A program made the position numbers and the translations under genes. From NCBI GenBank assembly GCA_032629725.1, contig JAFEVB010000008.1, positions 1,612,001 to 1,676,000 on the forward strand: DNA of 64,000 bases, in the 5' to 3' direction. This document shows, in pieces, positions 10,335 to 20,351 of this stretch; position 1 is the stretch's first letter; each line of letters begins with the position of its first letter. The stretch comes from Gremmenia infestans. Lineage: Eukaryota > Ascomycota > Leotiomycetes > Helotiales > Hamatocanthoscyphaceae. Under the pieces are notes generated by a model, which made no database searches, was not told where the DNA came from, and saw only the letters and a list, made by a program, of their open reading frames with translations.

Positions 10335-12114
10335 ATGGATATCATTACAGCCTCCGAACCTCAGTCAGTCCTCGCTGGACCCTCGGCAAAATCTCTCGCT
10401 GCCGAGGTTGCTCCTTGTGACAACCCAATTCCCATTGAGCCGCTCAATTTCATGGACAGCGACAACCCCAAGGTCCGCACAAAGCTGCGTTTATACGCCA
10501 TCTTATCGGCGCTCTATGTAGCTTACCCTACCCTACCTAGTCTTCACCGAAAGACCACCTAGACCTACTAACAATATCTTATAGCTCAGCCTCTTCGTCG
10601 CGGCCCTTGACCAGACAATTATCGCAATATCTATTCCCACAATATGTGATGATCTGCACTCTGCTTCCGGCTACGTCTGGGTTGGCGGTGCCTACCTGCT
10701 GGCAAACGCCGCTTCAGGGCCAATCTGGGCGAAATGCAGCGACATTTGGGGTCGCAAGCACATGCTCCTTATAGCAGTTGGTTTGTTTGCAGCCGCTAGC
10801 ATACTGGCAGCGCTTAGTACCACCATGCCAATGCTAATTGCTGGAAGAGCGCTTCAAGGCACAGCTAGCGGTGGAATGATACAATTAGCAATCATCACCA
10901 TCTCGGACCTCTTTAGCGTGCGAAAACGATCCTTATACATGGGCTACGTGGGCTTCGTATGGGCTCTAGCTGGATCGGCAGGACCGCTAATAGGGGGAGC
11001 GCTCACAGAGTTCAAGACTTGGCGGTGGTGCTTCTGGATCAACCTTCCCATTTGTGGGACTACTTTCGTCCTGTTACTTCTCTTTTTGGATGTGCATAAC
11101 CCACGCACGAAGCTAGGCGAAGGTATAAAGGCCGTCGATTGGCTCGGGACTTTATCTATCCTAGCAGTAACCCTTTTACTTTTCCTAGGACTGAATTTCG
11201 GCGGAGCGGCATTTCCTTGGAGTAGCCCGAAAGTTATTTGTTTAGTTGTATTCGGGACCTTGATGATCGGCTTCTTCATCTTCAGTCAGCAACGCCTGGC
11301 TAAATACCCCCTAATGCCGCTGGGAGTGTTTAAAAGCTGGTCGAATAACGCCATTTTCCTCGTCGTGTTTTCGCATGGCATGGTACTCCTAGGCATAGAA
11401 TATTATATGCCGCTATACTTTCAAAGCGTACGGCAAGCCTCGCCTCTCCATGCCGGTGTTCTACTATTACCACTCATAGTAACGCAAGCCGTCGTCGAAA
11501 TCTTGTCCGGCACCGTCATCAACCGCACAGGCCGCTACAGGGAGGTCATATGGGCTGGCGTAACACTCATGATGATAGGGACAGGGCTGTATATCCTCCT
11601 TGGATCCGGTACATCCGTTGCGATGGTCGTCGGGCTGCAAATCTTTGGCGGTCTCGGCCCTGGGCTTCTTTTCCAGGGGCCTATGATTGCTATTCAGAGC
11701 ACCGTTAGCCAGGCTGATACCGCGGCAGCCATAGCGTCCTTGGGTTTTATCCGCAACCTTGCCATGGCACTATCCATTGTGGTCGGCGGCGTGGTATTCC
11801 AAAACAGTATGGATAGTCGGCAATCGTCTCTTGCTGCCGCTGGCCTCAATGAAACTGTCCTCGCGGCCCTGTCGGGTACCAACGCAGCGGCAAACGTGGG
11901 TGTTCCGCGTACGATCCAAGACGCTTCGCAGCGGCAAGTGGTCCTGGAGGCTTTCGCTTTTAGTGTGAGGAATATGTTCATATTGTACACGTGCTTGGCA
12001 GCTGTTGCATTGGTAGCCAGTGTGTTTATCAAGCACCGAGTTCTGAACACAGAGCATACGGAGACGAAGACGGGCATACAGCAGTTGAAGAAGGCGGAGA
12101 TTACTGAAGGATGA
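10335..12114 (+). CDS. DHA2-type MFS drug:H+ antiporter
   Basis: Exons 10335-10517 and 10585-12114 encode 570 residues. The intron (67 nt, GTAGCT donor, ACTAAC branch, ATAG acceptor) sits in the first membrane span. DHA2 hallmarks are LDQTIIAISIPTI after TM1, motif A (GPIWAKCSDIWGRKHM), and motif C with WRWCFWINLP (GPLIGGALTEFKTWRW). Membrane segments are consistent with the 14-TM topology. The family exports toxins, drugs or secondary metabolites at the plasma membrane. The start at 10335 is favoured over the out-of-frame ATG at 10300, since only it joins in frame to exon 2. It is divergent from the MFS gene at 7655-9478, with GC boxes in the shared region. A self-resistance or export role for a nearby metabolic gene set is possible but not shown. 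Confidence 0.93.
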
Positions 12115-12646
12115 TATTTAAAATCACTCTAAGCGTTTAGATTTATTAATCATAGACGACTATAATCGTGAATTATTCTAAAACAAGCGAAAAAACATGC
12201 GAATAGGGGGTTAAACCACGTGATTTAGAGTCTTATTATAGGAGGGGTCCTGCTCATTTATGGATTGCCAGCTCAGGGCTCAATTCTATCGAATTTAGCA
12301 CCCGTTCGAAGATCACCTGAACTGTAGACCTACTACGTCTAGCCACGTTCTCTGTGCTATCACATAGACTTCATGTTGACATGTAGATCCGCTACAATTG
12401 GTGACAATAGGTCGTAGGCATATGTTTTGCTGATCATGTTATGAATATAGACAAGGCTGTCGATTGAACGCCATCATTTAAAGTCCTTCCAGGCCCCAAG
12501 GTATAGTAAATTTCGAGTATCAGCATCCGGCGTAAACTAGCCTTATCATATCTAACACTTCGAAAAAACTTTCTCTCCTGTTTGTAAGTCGAACATGCCG
12601 CTCTACATATCCAAATTTCTAACGTTCGTTTGTTTTCCCAGCCAAC

Positions 12647-12973
12647 ATGTGCTGCAACAGTTATGCATGCGGCTGCCAGTCGAATTCTTCGACTACCGAA
12701 ACAACCAAAATTTACTACTGCAACTGGGGTGGGGGCCGCAAGTTCCCAGGCTTCTGGGATGAAAAAAAGAGGAAATGGTACGTTCTAGGAACGGACCAGG
12801 AGACAAGGTTCACAGTTTCGAAGGGGAGCATTTTTTGGAATGAGTGTTGTGCTAGCCAGAGGAGGAACCAGGATGGAGATAGGGATATACATGACTGTTA
12901 TGTCAACATTGAACCCCTTAGCTCAACCCCCTATTCCAAGACCAAGCCTCGACTTTTCGAGCTGCATGATTAA
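12647..12973 (+). CDS. Hypothetical cysteine-rich small ORF
   Basis: The frame encodes 108 residues with eight cysteines, five of them in the first 25 residues or so (MCCNSYACGCQ), plus aromatic-rich sequence. It has no signal peptide. A splice-acceptor-like CCCAG lies just before the ATG, so this may be the second exon of a gene whose first exon I could not find in frame. It lies in AT-rich repeat debris. It may be a real small gene or a chance frame. Confidence 0.28.
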   Translation: MCCNSYACGCQSNSSTTETTKIYYCNWGGGRKFPGFWDEKKRKWYVLGTDQETRFTVSKGSIFWNECCASQRRNQDGDRDIHDCYVNIEPLSSTPYSKTKPRLFELHD

Positions 12974-13129
12974 TGACATAGGGGAATTAGCAGGCATATG
13001 GTCTTTAGATTTGGAATATAAACATCTGGCTATTATAGACAGTTCTAATAGTCTAACTATAGCGCAAGAGTGAGAAATGGTCAGCAACGTAATTGATATG
13101 CTTAATCCCAGAAATCCTTTCCACCATAT

Positions 13130-13385
13130 TTATTCCCGACTAGAGCCTTCCCCCTCCTCTACCTCAACGCCATTATACTTGTAAGATGCCCTAATCGCAT
13201 CCCTAGTACAGTCAATAATATATGGATCCCTAGTATATACCTGTCCTTTGATCCCTCTTAATATTGAAGTACTTATCAACTGCGATTACTTCCTTTACTA
13301 TTTTTTCATGCAGGCTATTAACACCTATAGCTGCATCCTTGGTCAGCTTAAAAGATTGCTTGTTGCTAATCTCTAGTTAAACGCA
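13130..13385 (-). pseudogene. Decayed coding relic, family unknown
   Basis: On the minus strand the text reads like protein with several frame changes: ISNKQSFKLTKDAAIG, HEKIVKEVIAVDKYF, then TRDPYIIDCTRDAIRASYKY and an acidic end (VEVEEGEGSS) closed by TAA at 13130-13132. The surrounding AT content and TpA richness fit RIP-mutated repeat DNA. I cannot name the family. Confidence 0.3.
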
Positions 13386-13900
13386 GGTTTTTAGTAGGAA
13401 GATTTTAGAATTTTTAGAAGTGGCCCTAGAACCGACTTATATAAGGTTATAAAAAATAAACGTGTATATATAGAGTTTAAGATGCTTACAGCTAAATTAT
13501 CTATCTTTTTCTAGGCATAGTATAGAAAAATTGCGTAATAGGTTTACTATAATAGGGAGACTAAGCTTAGTCATACCACCGGTGCCTCCTGCCCTCTATT
13601 TAAGACCTTCCTTTAAGGCACCTAGCTAGAACAACAGATAAGAATACACAGCAGTTTTCCTGCTCACCTGTTTATTTGTACGTGATGACACCGCAAGCTA
13701 TGGGGGCGCGGTATACTCCATGACAGCACTCTTACATTACGACTAGGAATTTCGAATTCCCTATAGTGAAGTCTTACTTATTTATATATAAGGTATACTT
13801 CTACTTTTAATATAAAAAGCCTTCTCTCTCTGGGCACATAGAGAAGTAGGTAGCTTTCCCAATCTAAATATGCTAAAAAGTCAAAAAGCTAAAAAGAAAA

Positions 13901-14026
13901 CATATAACAGCAGGTACTCGCTGGTGGTCACCCACCAAACTACTAATCTGCCGATCTAAGGCTTGTGTATAGCAGAGCAGATAGGATGCCTCGGTGCCCA
14001 ATTCTCCTCAGTCTACGTTTATATGT
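13901..14026 (-). rRNA. Diverged 5S rRNA copy (probable pseudogene)
   Basis: Read on the minus strand, the sequence follows ascomycete 5S rRNA end to end: a 5' ACATATAAACGTAGACTG (5S: ACATACGACCATAGACTG), a central AAGCCTTAGATCGGC, the highly conserved GGTGGGTGACCACC, and a 3' CTGTTATATGTTTT. About 126 nt, against about 119 usual. Many differences are C-to-T or G-to-A, and the internal part between 13965 and 14000 is diverged. Single dispersed 5S copies are normal in Pezizomycotina. The mutations, including changes in the terminal stem, suggest an inactive, RIP-damaged copy. Confidence 0.7.
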
Positions 14027-14232
14027 AGAAGGAGGGCATAGTGCTTGAATATAATTTGCTAGATGTTACCTAGCACTATATGATCGCAATACCGCTTTCT
14101 TCTAAAACGCTGCCAATCACAAAACCACTGCCTAGACTACGTTACTGTTTCCCGGATCCTCGTTCCTGCTTCGTAGAATCAGGCCACTAGGCATTCTTCC
14201 TTCAGAACGACCGAAATCTCCAAACGCCGAGT

Positions 14233-16253
14233 ATGAGGTCGCTATGGGCATGGAACGTTCGATTATCTCCATCTCCTCATAATATTCCCATGTGCTGCCA
14301 TGTCCTTTCCTCGAACTCTTTTGCTTTTATATCTACTCGCTCCACCCCACGACCTGCACCTACTTATCAAACGCGCAGACGACAGCACAATTATTTCCAT
14401 CAAATGTCCACGACGAGCGACTCCCAGTATGAAGACTTATTTCGTTATACTAGTGGCCGCTGGGTTTGGGATGAAGAACAACAGCTTCTTGATCGTTATA
14501 GAAGATTCAACGTACAAGAGCTTCAGCGTGTCGCGGCGACAAGTGTGGGAGCGAAAGAGTGTGTTAGCATGACAAAGTTGGCCGAAGGATCGTTCAACAA
14601 GGTCTTCCGGCTCATTATGGATAACGGAAGTGTTGTGATCGCCCGGATACCGAATCCTAATGCTGGACCTTCCTATTACACAACTGCCTCAGAGGTTGCC
14701 ACAATGGATTTTGTGCGGATTCCATTCCAAAATACGTTTGAAAGACTGCTGACAAATAACCAGGCTCGGACAATACTCGAAATACCGGTTCCAGAAGTCT
14801 ATGCCTGGAGTGCGAGCGTCTCTAATCCGGTCGGTGCAGAATATATACTTATGGAAGAAGCAGTAGGGAGGCAAGCGGCAGACTCATGGAACACAATGGA
14901 GCTTGAAGACAAAGTTTCTATCATGAAGGAATTGATCTCAATTGAAAAGAAGCTTCTGTCGGTATCCTTTTCTTGGTAAGTCATAATTCCTAGCCGTCTG
15001 TACCTGGATGGGCATAATTGATAGGAATTTAGCTTTGGTAATATATACTACGCAAGCGATAATGTTCAAGGTTCTATAGCCGCCAAGATAGTAGGTGATG
15101 TATCGATAGATGTCCAAAACATCGTATCTACACGCTTTACTATCGGGCCCGCGGTGGAACGGGAGTTTTGGAGCAAAGAGCGCTCAGAAATGGATATAGA
15201 CCGGGGTCCATGTAGGATTTAGCGCCTCTTGAGGTTTTTATCTGCTTATATTTGCCTAGGGAAGGATCCGCACGATTATGTTTCTGCAATCGCCCTCCGA
15301 GAAATCGCATGGATTAAAAAATTTGCTATCCCTACAGTATCTAATGATCCACTCAAGCCTTCGGCCGCACAAAATTCTCCTAGTGAGCATGTCTCTCTTC
15401 TAGGGAAATACCTCGATGTTGCTCCATACCTCTTGCCGACAGACCCAGACCTTCTTACTGCCAACCTATGGCATAAAGACCTCCATTCGGGGAATATTTT
15501 TATTGAAAAAAATCGCATTTCAAGTATCATCGACTGGCAAGGCACCTGGGCTGGTCCCTTGTTTATACAGGCTCGACATCCGAAGCTTATCGACTATAAT
15601 GGTGATATCATGTTAAAGCTCCCGGAGAACTATAAGCATTTGAAAGAGGAAGAAAAGATTCCGATCAAGGAACAAGTCGCTAGTTCTATCATTCTTCATC
15701 TATACGAAAACTTCAGTGCGAAAGAAAATCCACGCTTGAGCAGAGTTTTTCGTACTGAACACGGGCGGACGAGGGGTGGAGTCATTAGCTTTTGCGGCAA
15801 TACGTGGGACGATGACATCCTACCTTTCAGAGAATCTTTGGTTAGAATGGAAAGGTAATGCCGCTCTCTTGAAACCAAGCCTCTTCCAAAGGCCTGTTGC
15901 CTTTATTTGTTACATTTTTACTAAACGCAAGTCACAGGTACTGGGACGAATTAGCATTAAATATCCCCTGCCCTATCCACTTCACCGAAGATGAATTGCG
16001 GTCCCACTTAGACGACGCAGAAGGATGGAACGAAGTTCAAGATTTTTGGGACTCGGTTGCAGGAATTATCGACCGAGATGGTTGGACCCCCTGCGAAAAA
16101 TATGAGGACGCTATCGTTCTCTTCTCTGAGCTCAGACAAACTGGCCTGAAGGTTATGGTTGGCCAGGACAGAGATCGCTTCGAGAAGCAAACGCGCTGGG
16201 TTGAAGAGGTGGTTCATGCAGTAGATAGACATAAGTCTAAACGGGACGATTAG
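14233..16253 (+). CDS. AIM9-like phosphotransferase (APH fold), probably mitochondrial
   Basis: Four exons (14233-14975, 15033-15211, 15260-15854, 15938-16253) join in frame to 610 residues. The N-terminal 60 residues are rich in Ser, Arg and His and poor in acids (RSTPRPAPTYQTRRRQHN), like a mitochondrial presequence, followed by FRYTSGRWVWDEEQQL. The APH/kinase-like core shows KLAEGSFNKVF (nucleotide loop), VIARIPNPNAGPSYYTTASE, EYILMEEAVG (hinge), LWHKDLHSGNIF (catalytic HxDxxxxN) and IIDWQGTWAGPLF (metal Asp). These match Aim9, a yeast protein needed for normal mitochondrial inheritance; the phospho-acceptor is unknown. The second intron is only 48 nt, and removing it restores the conserved IDRGPW-KDPHDY reading. 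It ends 31 bp before the convergent dioxygenase fragment. All key kinase residues are present, so it looks functional. Confidence 0.88.
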
Positions 16254-16284
16254 TAAGCGTTTTTACGAGTTAACATCACTCACT

Positions 16285-16835
16285 TTAATGCCTACAACAC
16301 CCACTTGGACGTTCGCATCGAAAAGCGTCTCTGCCATATAGAAGAGCCAGGTTGTTCACATATTGAATATCGCCAGTCTTGAATTCGAATGTGAGCCCTG
16401 GTCTGCTTGCCAAAGCCTCCAGGACATCCAAGGCCTCGATTTGCTTGTCAATTAGTGGCTTCAAGCCGGCACGGCGAGGGAAATCCGATAGGCCAACGAG
16501 TGGTCTTCGCTGGTAACTAAGGATTGTACGATTAGGTTCTTCGAAGAGTAGCGGGCGATTGAAGTCAGTAGGAGTTTCTGCGAATCTTTTCATCGCGGTA
16601 ATGTCAATTATGCCGCAGATCAAGAGGGTTTTCTTGATGGATCTTACGTATCCTACTCCCAGTCTTGCTGCAGAATTTCAAGCAGATCTGGTCGCTCTTG
16701 ATACAAAGTCTTTATAACCTTCTGTGCTGAAGCAAGTCGCGAACGTCCGCCATTTGGTACGGAGTGAATGCTATGCAGACATAGAATATGTCCATTGTCG
16801 GTATAAAAGGGCTTCGCATTTTATCATTTGTTCTC
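16285..16835 (-). pseudogene. TauD/TfdA-like dioxygenase fragment
   Basis: The minus strand encodes the C-terminal half of a fungal Fe(II)/2-oxoglutarate dioxygenase-like protein: PFYTDNGHILCLHS (family HTD region, here with Tyr-Thr-Asp), NGGRSRLASAQKV, RPDLLEIL, RPLLFEEPN, QRRPLVGLSDFPRR, and TFEFKTGDIQYVNNLALL, the strand before the distal His and Arg. A TAG at about 16652-16654 and an uncertain intron follow DWE. The end, after GRDAF, runs into CERPSGCCRH and a stop instead of the conserved RHLLRLWL segment, so the C-terminal Arg is lost. No convincing N-terminal half was found upstream to 17060. I read this as a truncated relic. If intact, the family oxidises sulfonates, amino acids or metabolite intermediates. 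Confidence 0.62.
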
Positions 16836-17601
16836 GAAATATCAATAGTGACTAACTAATGCTGAAATCTGGTTGCTTGTACCAATTCACTTATCATGAT
16901 GCTTCTCTCGGTCCTCATCTCAAGACATGTCGACTATGTGCGAGGACGTCATTTAGAAGCGCCTTACTCGTGTCATACCAACCAGTTTCATATGACCTAC
17001 AAGCGAACTTGTTTTGTAGATCCGAGCATCAAGCACATCTTCATTCCTATAAAATTATATAAGAATTACGAGACGCTGCCTTTATCGCCCTAGATTCGGA
17101 AAGCCTAGGAAACTGATAGAGCGAGAAATATGCTTTTAAAGTCCCTTGGTCACGAGAACGTTCGAGCTCTTTATAAAAAGAGGTTATGAAAACCAAGAGA
17201 CTATTTCTCGGTTCTCGGACTATAGCGAAAATGCGGCGAAAATAAGGTCTCGTTCTCAAGACACCTTTAGTAGCTTGAACATTCGATGCTGGAGTTACTC
17301 GAGACTCATAAGATAGCCCAGTTCTCCCCAGTCTATGCTCGTATGTGGAAGAAGCAGCATCTTTGTGGGAACACATCTGTAATACGCTAGCGCTATGGCT
17401 GCTCCGAATGATAACGTAATAATCTCACTTGCGTAGAGGCGAGTAAACAAATCTACCTTGCCCTCGACTACGTACTGAATATTTGGACCCTCGATGGCAG
17501 GACATTCAAGGTCCCCGATGTCCGCCATGACAATACAATTGCTTCCATTAAGAGCAAGAGGATTTGGAATATGCCTGCTAACTACGTAATTAATAGGAAC
17601 T
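16836..17601. other. Gene-poor spacer containing a 5S-like fragment
   Basis: A 140-codon minus-strand frame (17295-17717) overlaps the P450 3' end in another frame and includes the 5S-like fragment, so I do not take it as a gene. Nothing else recognisable. Confidence 0.45.
17313..17346 (-). repeat. Truncated 5S rRNA-like fragment
   Basis: About 33 nt on the minus strand (ACATACGAGCATAGACTGGG, then GAGAACTGGGC) match the first quarter of 5S rRNA, with similarity stopping abruptly afterwards. Its upstream flank also loosely resembles the flank of the copy at 14026 (GAAG-rich, then CTAGCRCTAT). Confidence 0.5.
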
Positions 17602-19567
17602 TTAAGAATCGATACTTCGCGTGCGTGGCTCGACATAACAGGGCCAATCGTATGGCACGGCAGTGAAATGACTTTTGAAGGACCAATTATGTTTTGGATC
17701 GACCTGTCTAACATCAAAGTCCCGAATCAGCGTAGCAGTGACCTTCGATATTTCCATGCGAGCCAGATGCTGACCCGGACAAGAGTTATAGCCTGCACCA
17801 AACTATTCACAGGATGTCAGTATTCGCTCCTGCGGATAAGCATGAACTAGAGCCACGAAGCAGCCTTACCTGCATCATATACCGATCCATGTCTTTGGCT
17901 CGTGGCTCGAGCCATCTCTCTGGTTTGAATTCGTCTGCATCTGCACCGAAGAACTCGACGCTCCGATGGATCACCCACGGGTTCACGCTGACGTGCGTCT
18001 AAAGTTTGTTAGGAAGAGTCATTATACAGAGGAAGCTCTTCGAATTGATTTACCCCTTCAGGGAACATGCGATCCTCTATCTTCAATCCCTCCTTGCCTA
18101 CAACACGTCCGAGCCCATGTGCCACGGCTGGGTGGTAGCGGAACGTTTCTTTGATCCGCAAAGAATGTAAGCTGTAGCCATTTGTGGGAACGAGTGAGGA
18201 CATACACAGGCTTGAAGAAACGGCAACTCTCTTGCCTCTGCATAGCTGACGACCTTGGAGAAGCGGCCCTCAGCACTAGCCGTGTCAATCTCCTCATGAA
18301 GCCTAGCCAGACTCTGGGGGCTCCTCAACAAATAGTAGCTGTTAAATCATAAGTTAGCAATTATTATGCACCCAGAACGAGGCTCGAGAGCAGAGTAGTC
18401 CCTACTAAAAAGCTTGAAGCGTGGCGCTAACAGTATCAGCCCCTGCGCCAATCGTAGCAGAAGCAACTCCATAGAGCTCTCTTTCTTCAAATCTCTCTGG
18501 GTGTAATTTTCTCTCCATCAACCACTGCTCCATCATGTCCTTTCTCGCATTCGGATTCTGCTCGCGAGCGGCCACAGCCCGACGAACCGTATCAAAAATG
18601 TGCTGAGAGGGGGTCATGCCCAGTTGGCTAATCCAAGGATTACCCAACGTCATCCTGTGGATCTTTTGAAAGTAACCCATCACAGCAACGTAGAGCGTAA
18701 GGATGCGAGTATTTTCGATGGAGCCTCCGATGTCACTACCACTCGCGAGAAATCCAAAGGAGCCTGAGAAGGTGACTTCTCCGATGATGTCGAAAGCGAG
18801 ATAGTTGAACCACTTATCAAACTCGACTGGCGTCTTCTCCTGGGCTAGTCTCGTCCATTGTTTCTTGAGCAGGCTGATGGAGTCGTCGAGGAACGGCTCG
18901 GACTTGATGATATTGGACAGTGCATACCCTGCTGCGACGTTCCTGGCTCTCTCCACTCGACGCTTGGGGTCCTAATTAACGCGGTTAAAATTGATGTGAG
19001 GTTTGTGGTGGGTTTTGGAATCGTCTCCGGCTCACCACTTCACTCATTGGCGTCTGGTGAAAATGATCAGGCAACGCCATGATCTTGTACCAGTCAACCT
19101 AAACTGGGTCAGACTCTGTTAATCAACAAACGAACGTACGTTTATTTCTGCCTACATACTTACCTTGCGCAAAGGTGCAAGCAGGATCTTCCGGATGGCA
19201 TCAGGATGGCTGACGCTGACCTCGTCATGGCTAATGCGGACGAAATAACCTGTCCAAAATCCTCCTCAGCATGGCCGAGTCAACAGTCAGAGCTCCCTCC
19301 ATAAGCATTCATACCGTGTTTCTTATGTAGTGCAATGACCGACACTTCAATGTGTCCCACGATCACCTCGTAGACTTCCCACAGGACGGAGAAACTCGCA
19401 AGAAACGGGCCGGGTATGTCGCTAATGGGTGAAAAGTACCTGCGCCGAATTGCCACGCAGAACAAAAGTACAGCCGTAAAGGCGACGGTGGCCAGCGCAT
19501 AGCTACCTGGAGTAAGTTGCTCGAGCCCTATCATCATCATCGATAGTAATGGAATCAAAGCAAACAA
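17602..19567 (-). CDS. Cytochrome P450 with one non-AG splice acceptor
   Basis: Eight exons (19315-19567, 19164-19249, 19036-19098, 18406-18971, 18206-18338, 18054-18155, 17870-17998, 17602-17802) encode 510 residues, the normal length. A membrane anchor (ALATVAFTAVLLFCVAI) and the ISDIPGPF proline hinge come first. The I-helix is IGAGADTVSA, the ExxR is KETFRYHP, the PERF-region is FKPERWLEP, and the heme loop is FGAGYNSCPGQHLAR with its Cys ligand. It sits in the ER membrane and oxidises an unknown substrate; it resembles fungal pisatin-demethylase/benzoate-hydroxylase-like P450s. The oddity is intron 5 (18156-18205): it has a good GTATGT donor but ends TTTGCGG instead of TTTGCAG, so no AG acceptor restores the LQAC-IKETFR reading. 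The nearest AG, in TACAG, gives a 34-nt intron and the wrong frame. Everything else is open, so this is either a very recent loss, a sequence error or a rare acceptor. Confidence 0.85.
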
Positions 19568-20351
19568 CGCCCAAGAGTTTGCAAACTCGATTGAGACAGC
19601 AAAGGAGAACTATTCTTTGATGCAAAGTAGTGCGACTGCAGAGGACGGGGTTACAGTACAGGCTCTAAGAAAGGATAAGCCAATCTAGTAGGTAGTACCG
19701 TAGAGTAGTATTCCTTTGCTTTCGGCCCCACTTACCATACACCCTTTGCGGATAAAATGATTTGAGATGAAAAAATCAATGACATTGTCACGTGATCCTT
19801 GGTACTTCATCATTTAGCAAATAACGATCCTGGGCTCGATGATGTACCTAGAACCGAGCACGCGGAATCTCAAGGTTCGGGGACAAGCATCTTGTTTCCC
19901 CGCGAGCGCATGGGCCGTATGATGCGACAACATGCACCTTACCTTGCACCGTTCCTGGTGAAATGGCTTCTTACAGCTCGGAAGCGAGAATCCTGTCATC
20001 GCTTCTTGGACCAAGAGATAGATTGTTTCAGTCGGTGAACGAATGAAGAAGGTGCAATGGAGTATTTCAAGTAGTTCCAGTTCCTGATCCCGACAGTTTG
20101 GTTCAGCCTCGTGGTTGAAACGATCGACAGGCCTCAATGTCGCAACTGGAGCCCCTGCATGTTGGGGTCGGATAGATAGGGGACGGGAGAAAGTATAACT
20201 ATGTCAATAATCTAGTACAGAACTCAATAAGCCAAAGATCTTTGATATTCCAAGTCCGTTATACATTTGTTTGACGATCGTTGTGGTACAGAAATACAGT
20301 TACCCATAATCAATTATTTGTTCATTGTCAATTCAGCAGAATAACGTACAA
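19568..20351. other. Intergenic, divergent promoter region
   Basis: This lies between the minus-strand P450 and the plus-strand NO VEIN-like gene. A CACGTG box in TCACGTGATC (about 19790-19799) is a candidate bHLH/bZIP site. Short open frames of 75-107 codons have no family resemblance. Confidence 0.4.

Larger units (their letters stand above)
12115..14232. other. AT-rich gene-poor block with decayed sequences
   Basis: The block has strong TpA/ApT richness, especially 13380-13880. It contains a cysteine-rich frame (12647), a decayed coding relic (13130-13380) and a diverged 5S-like copy (13901-14026), each listed separately. This composition suits old transposon debris mutated by RIP. No intact transposase is visible. 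Confidence 0.55.

Noticed and set aside
17295..17717. 140-codon minus-strand frame downstream of the P450
   Set aside because: It overlaps the P450 3' exon in another frame and runs through the 5S-like fragment. No domain.
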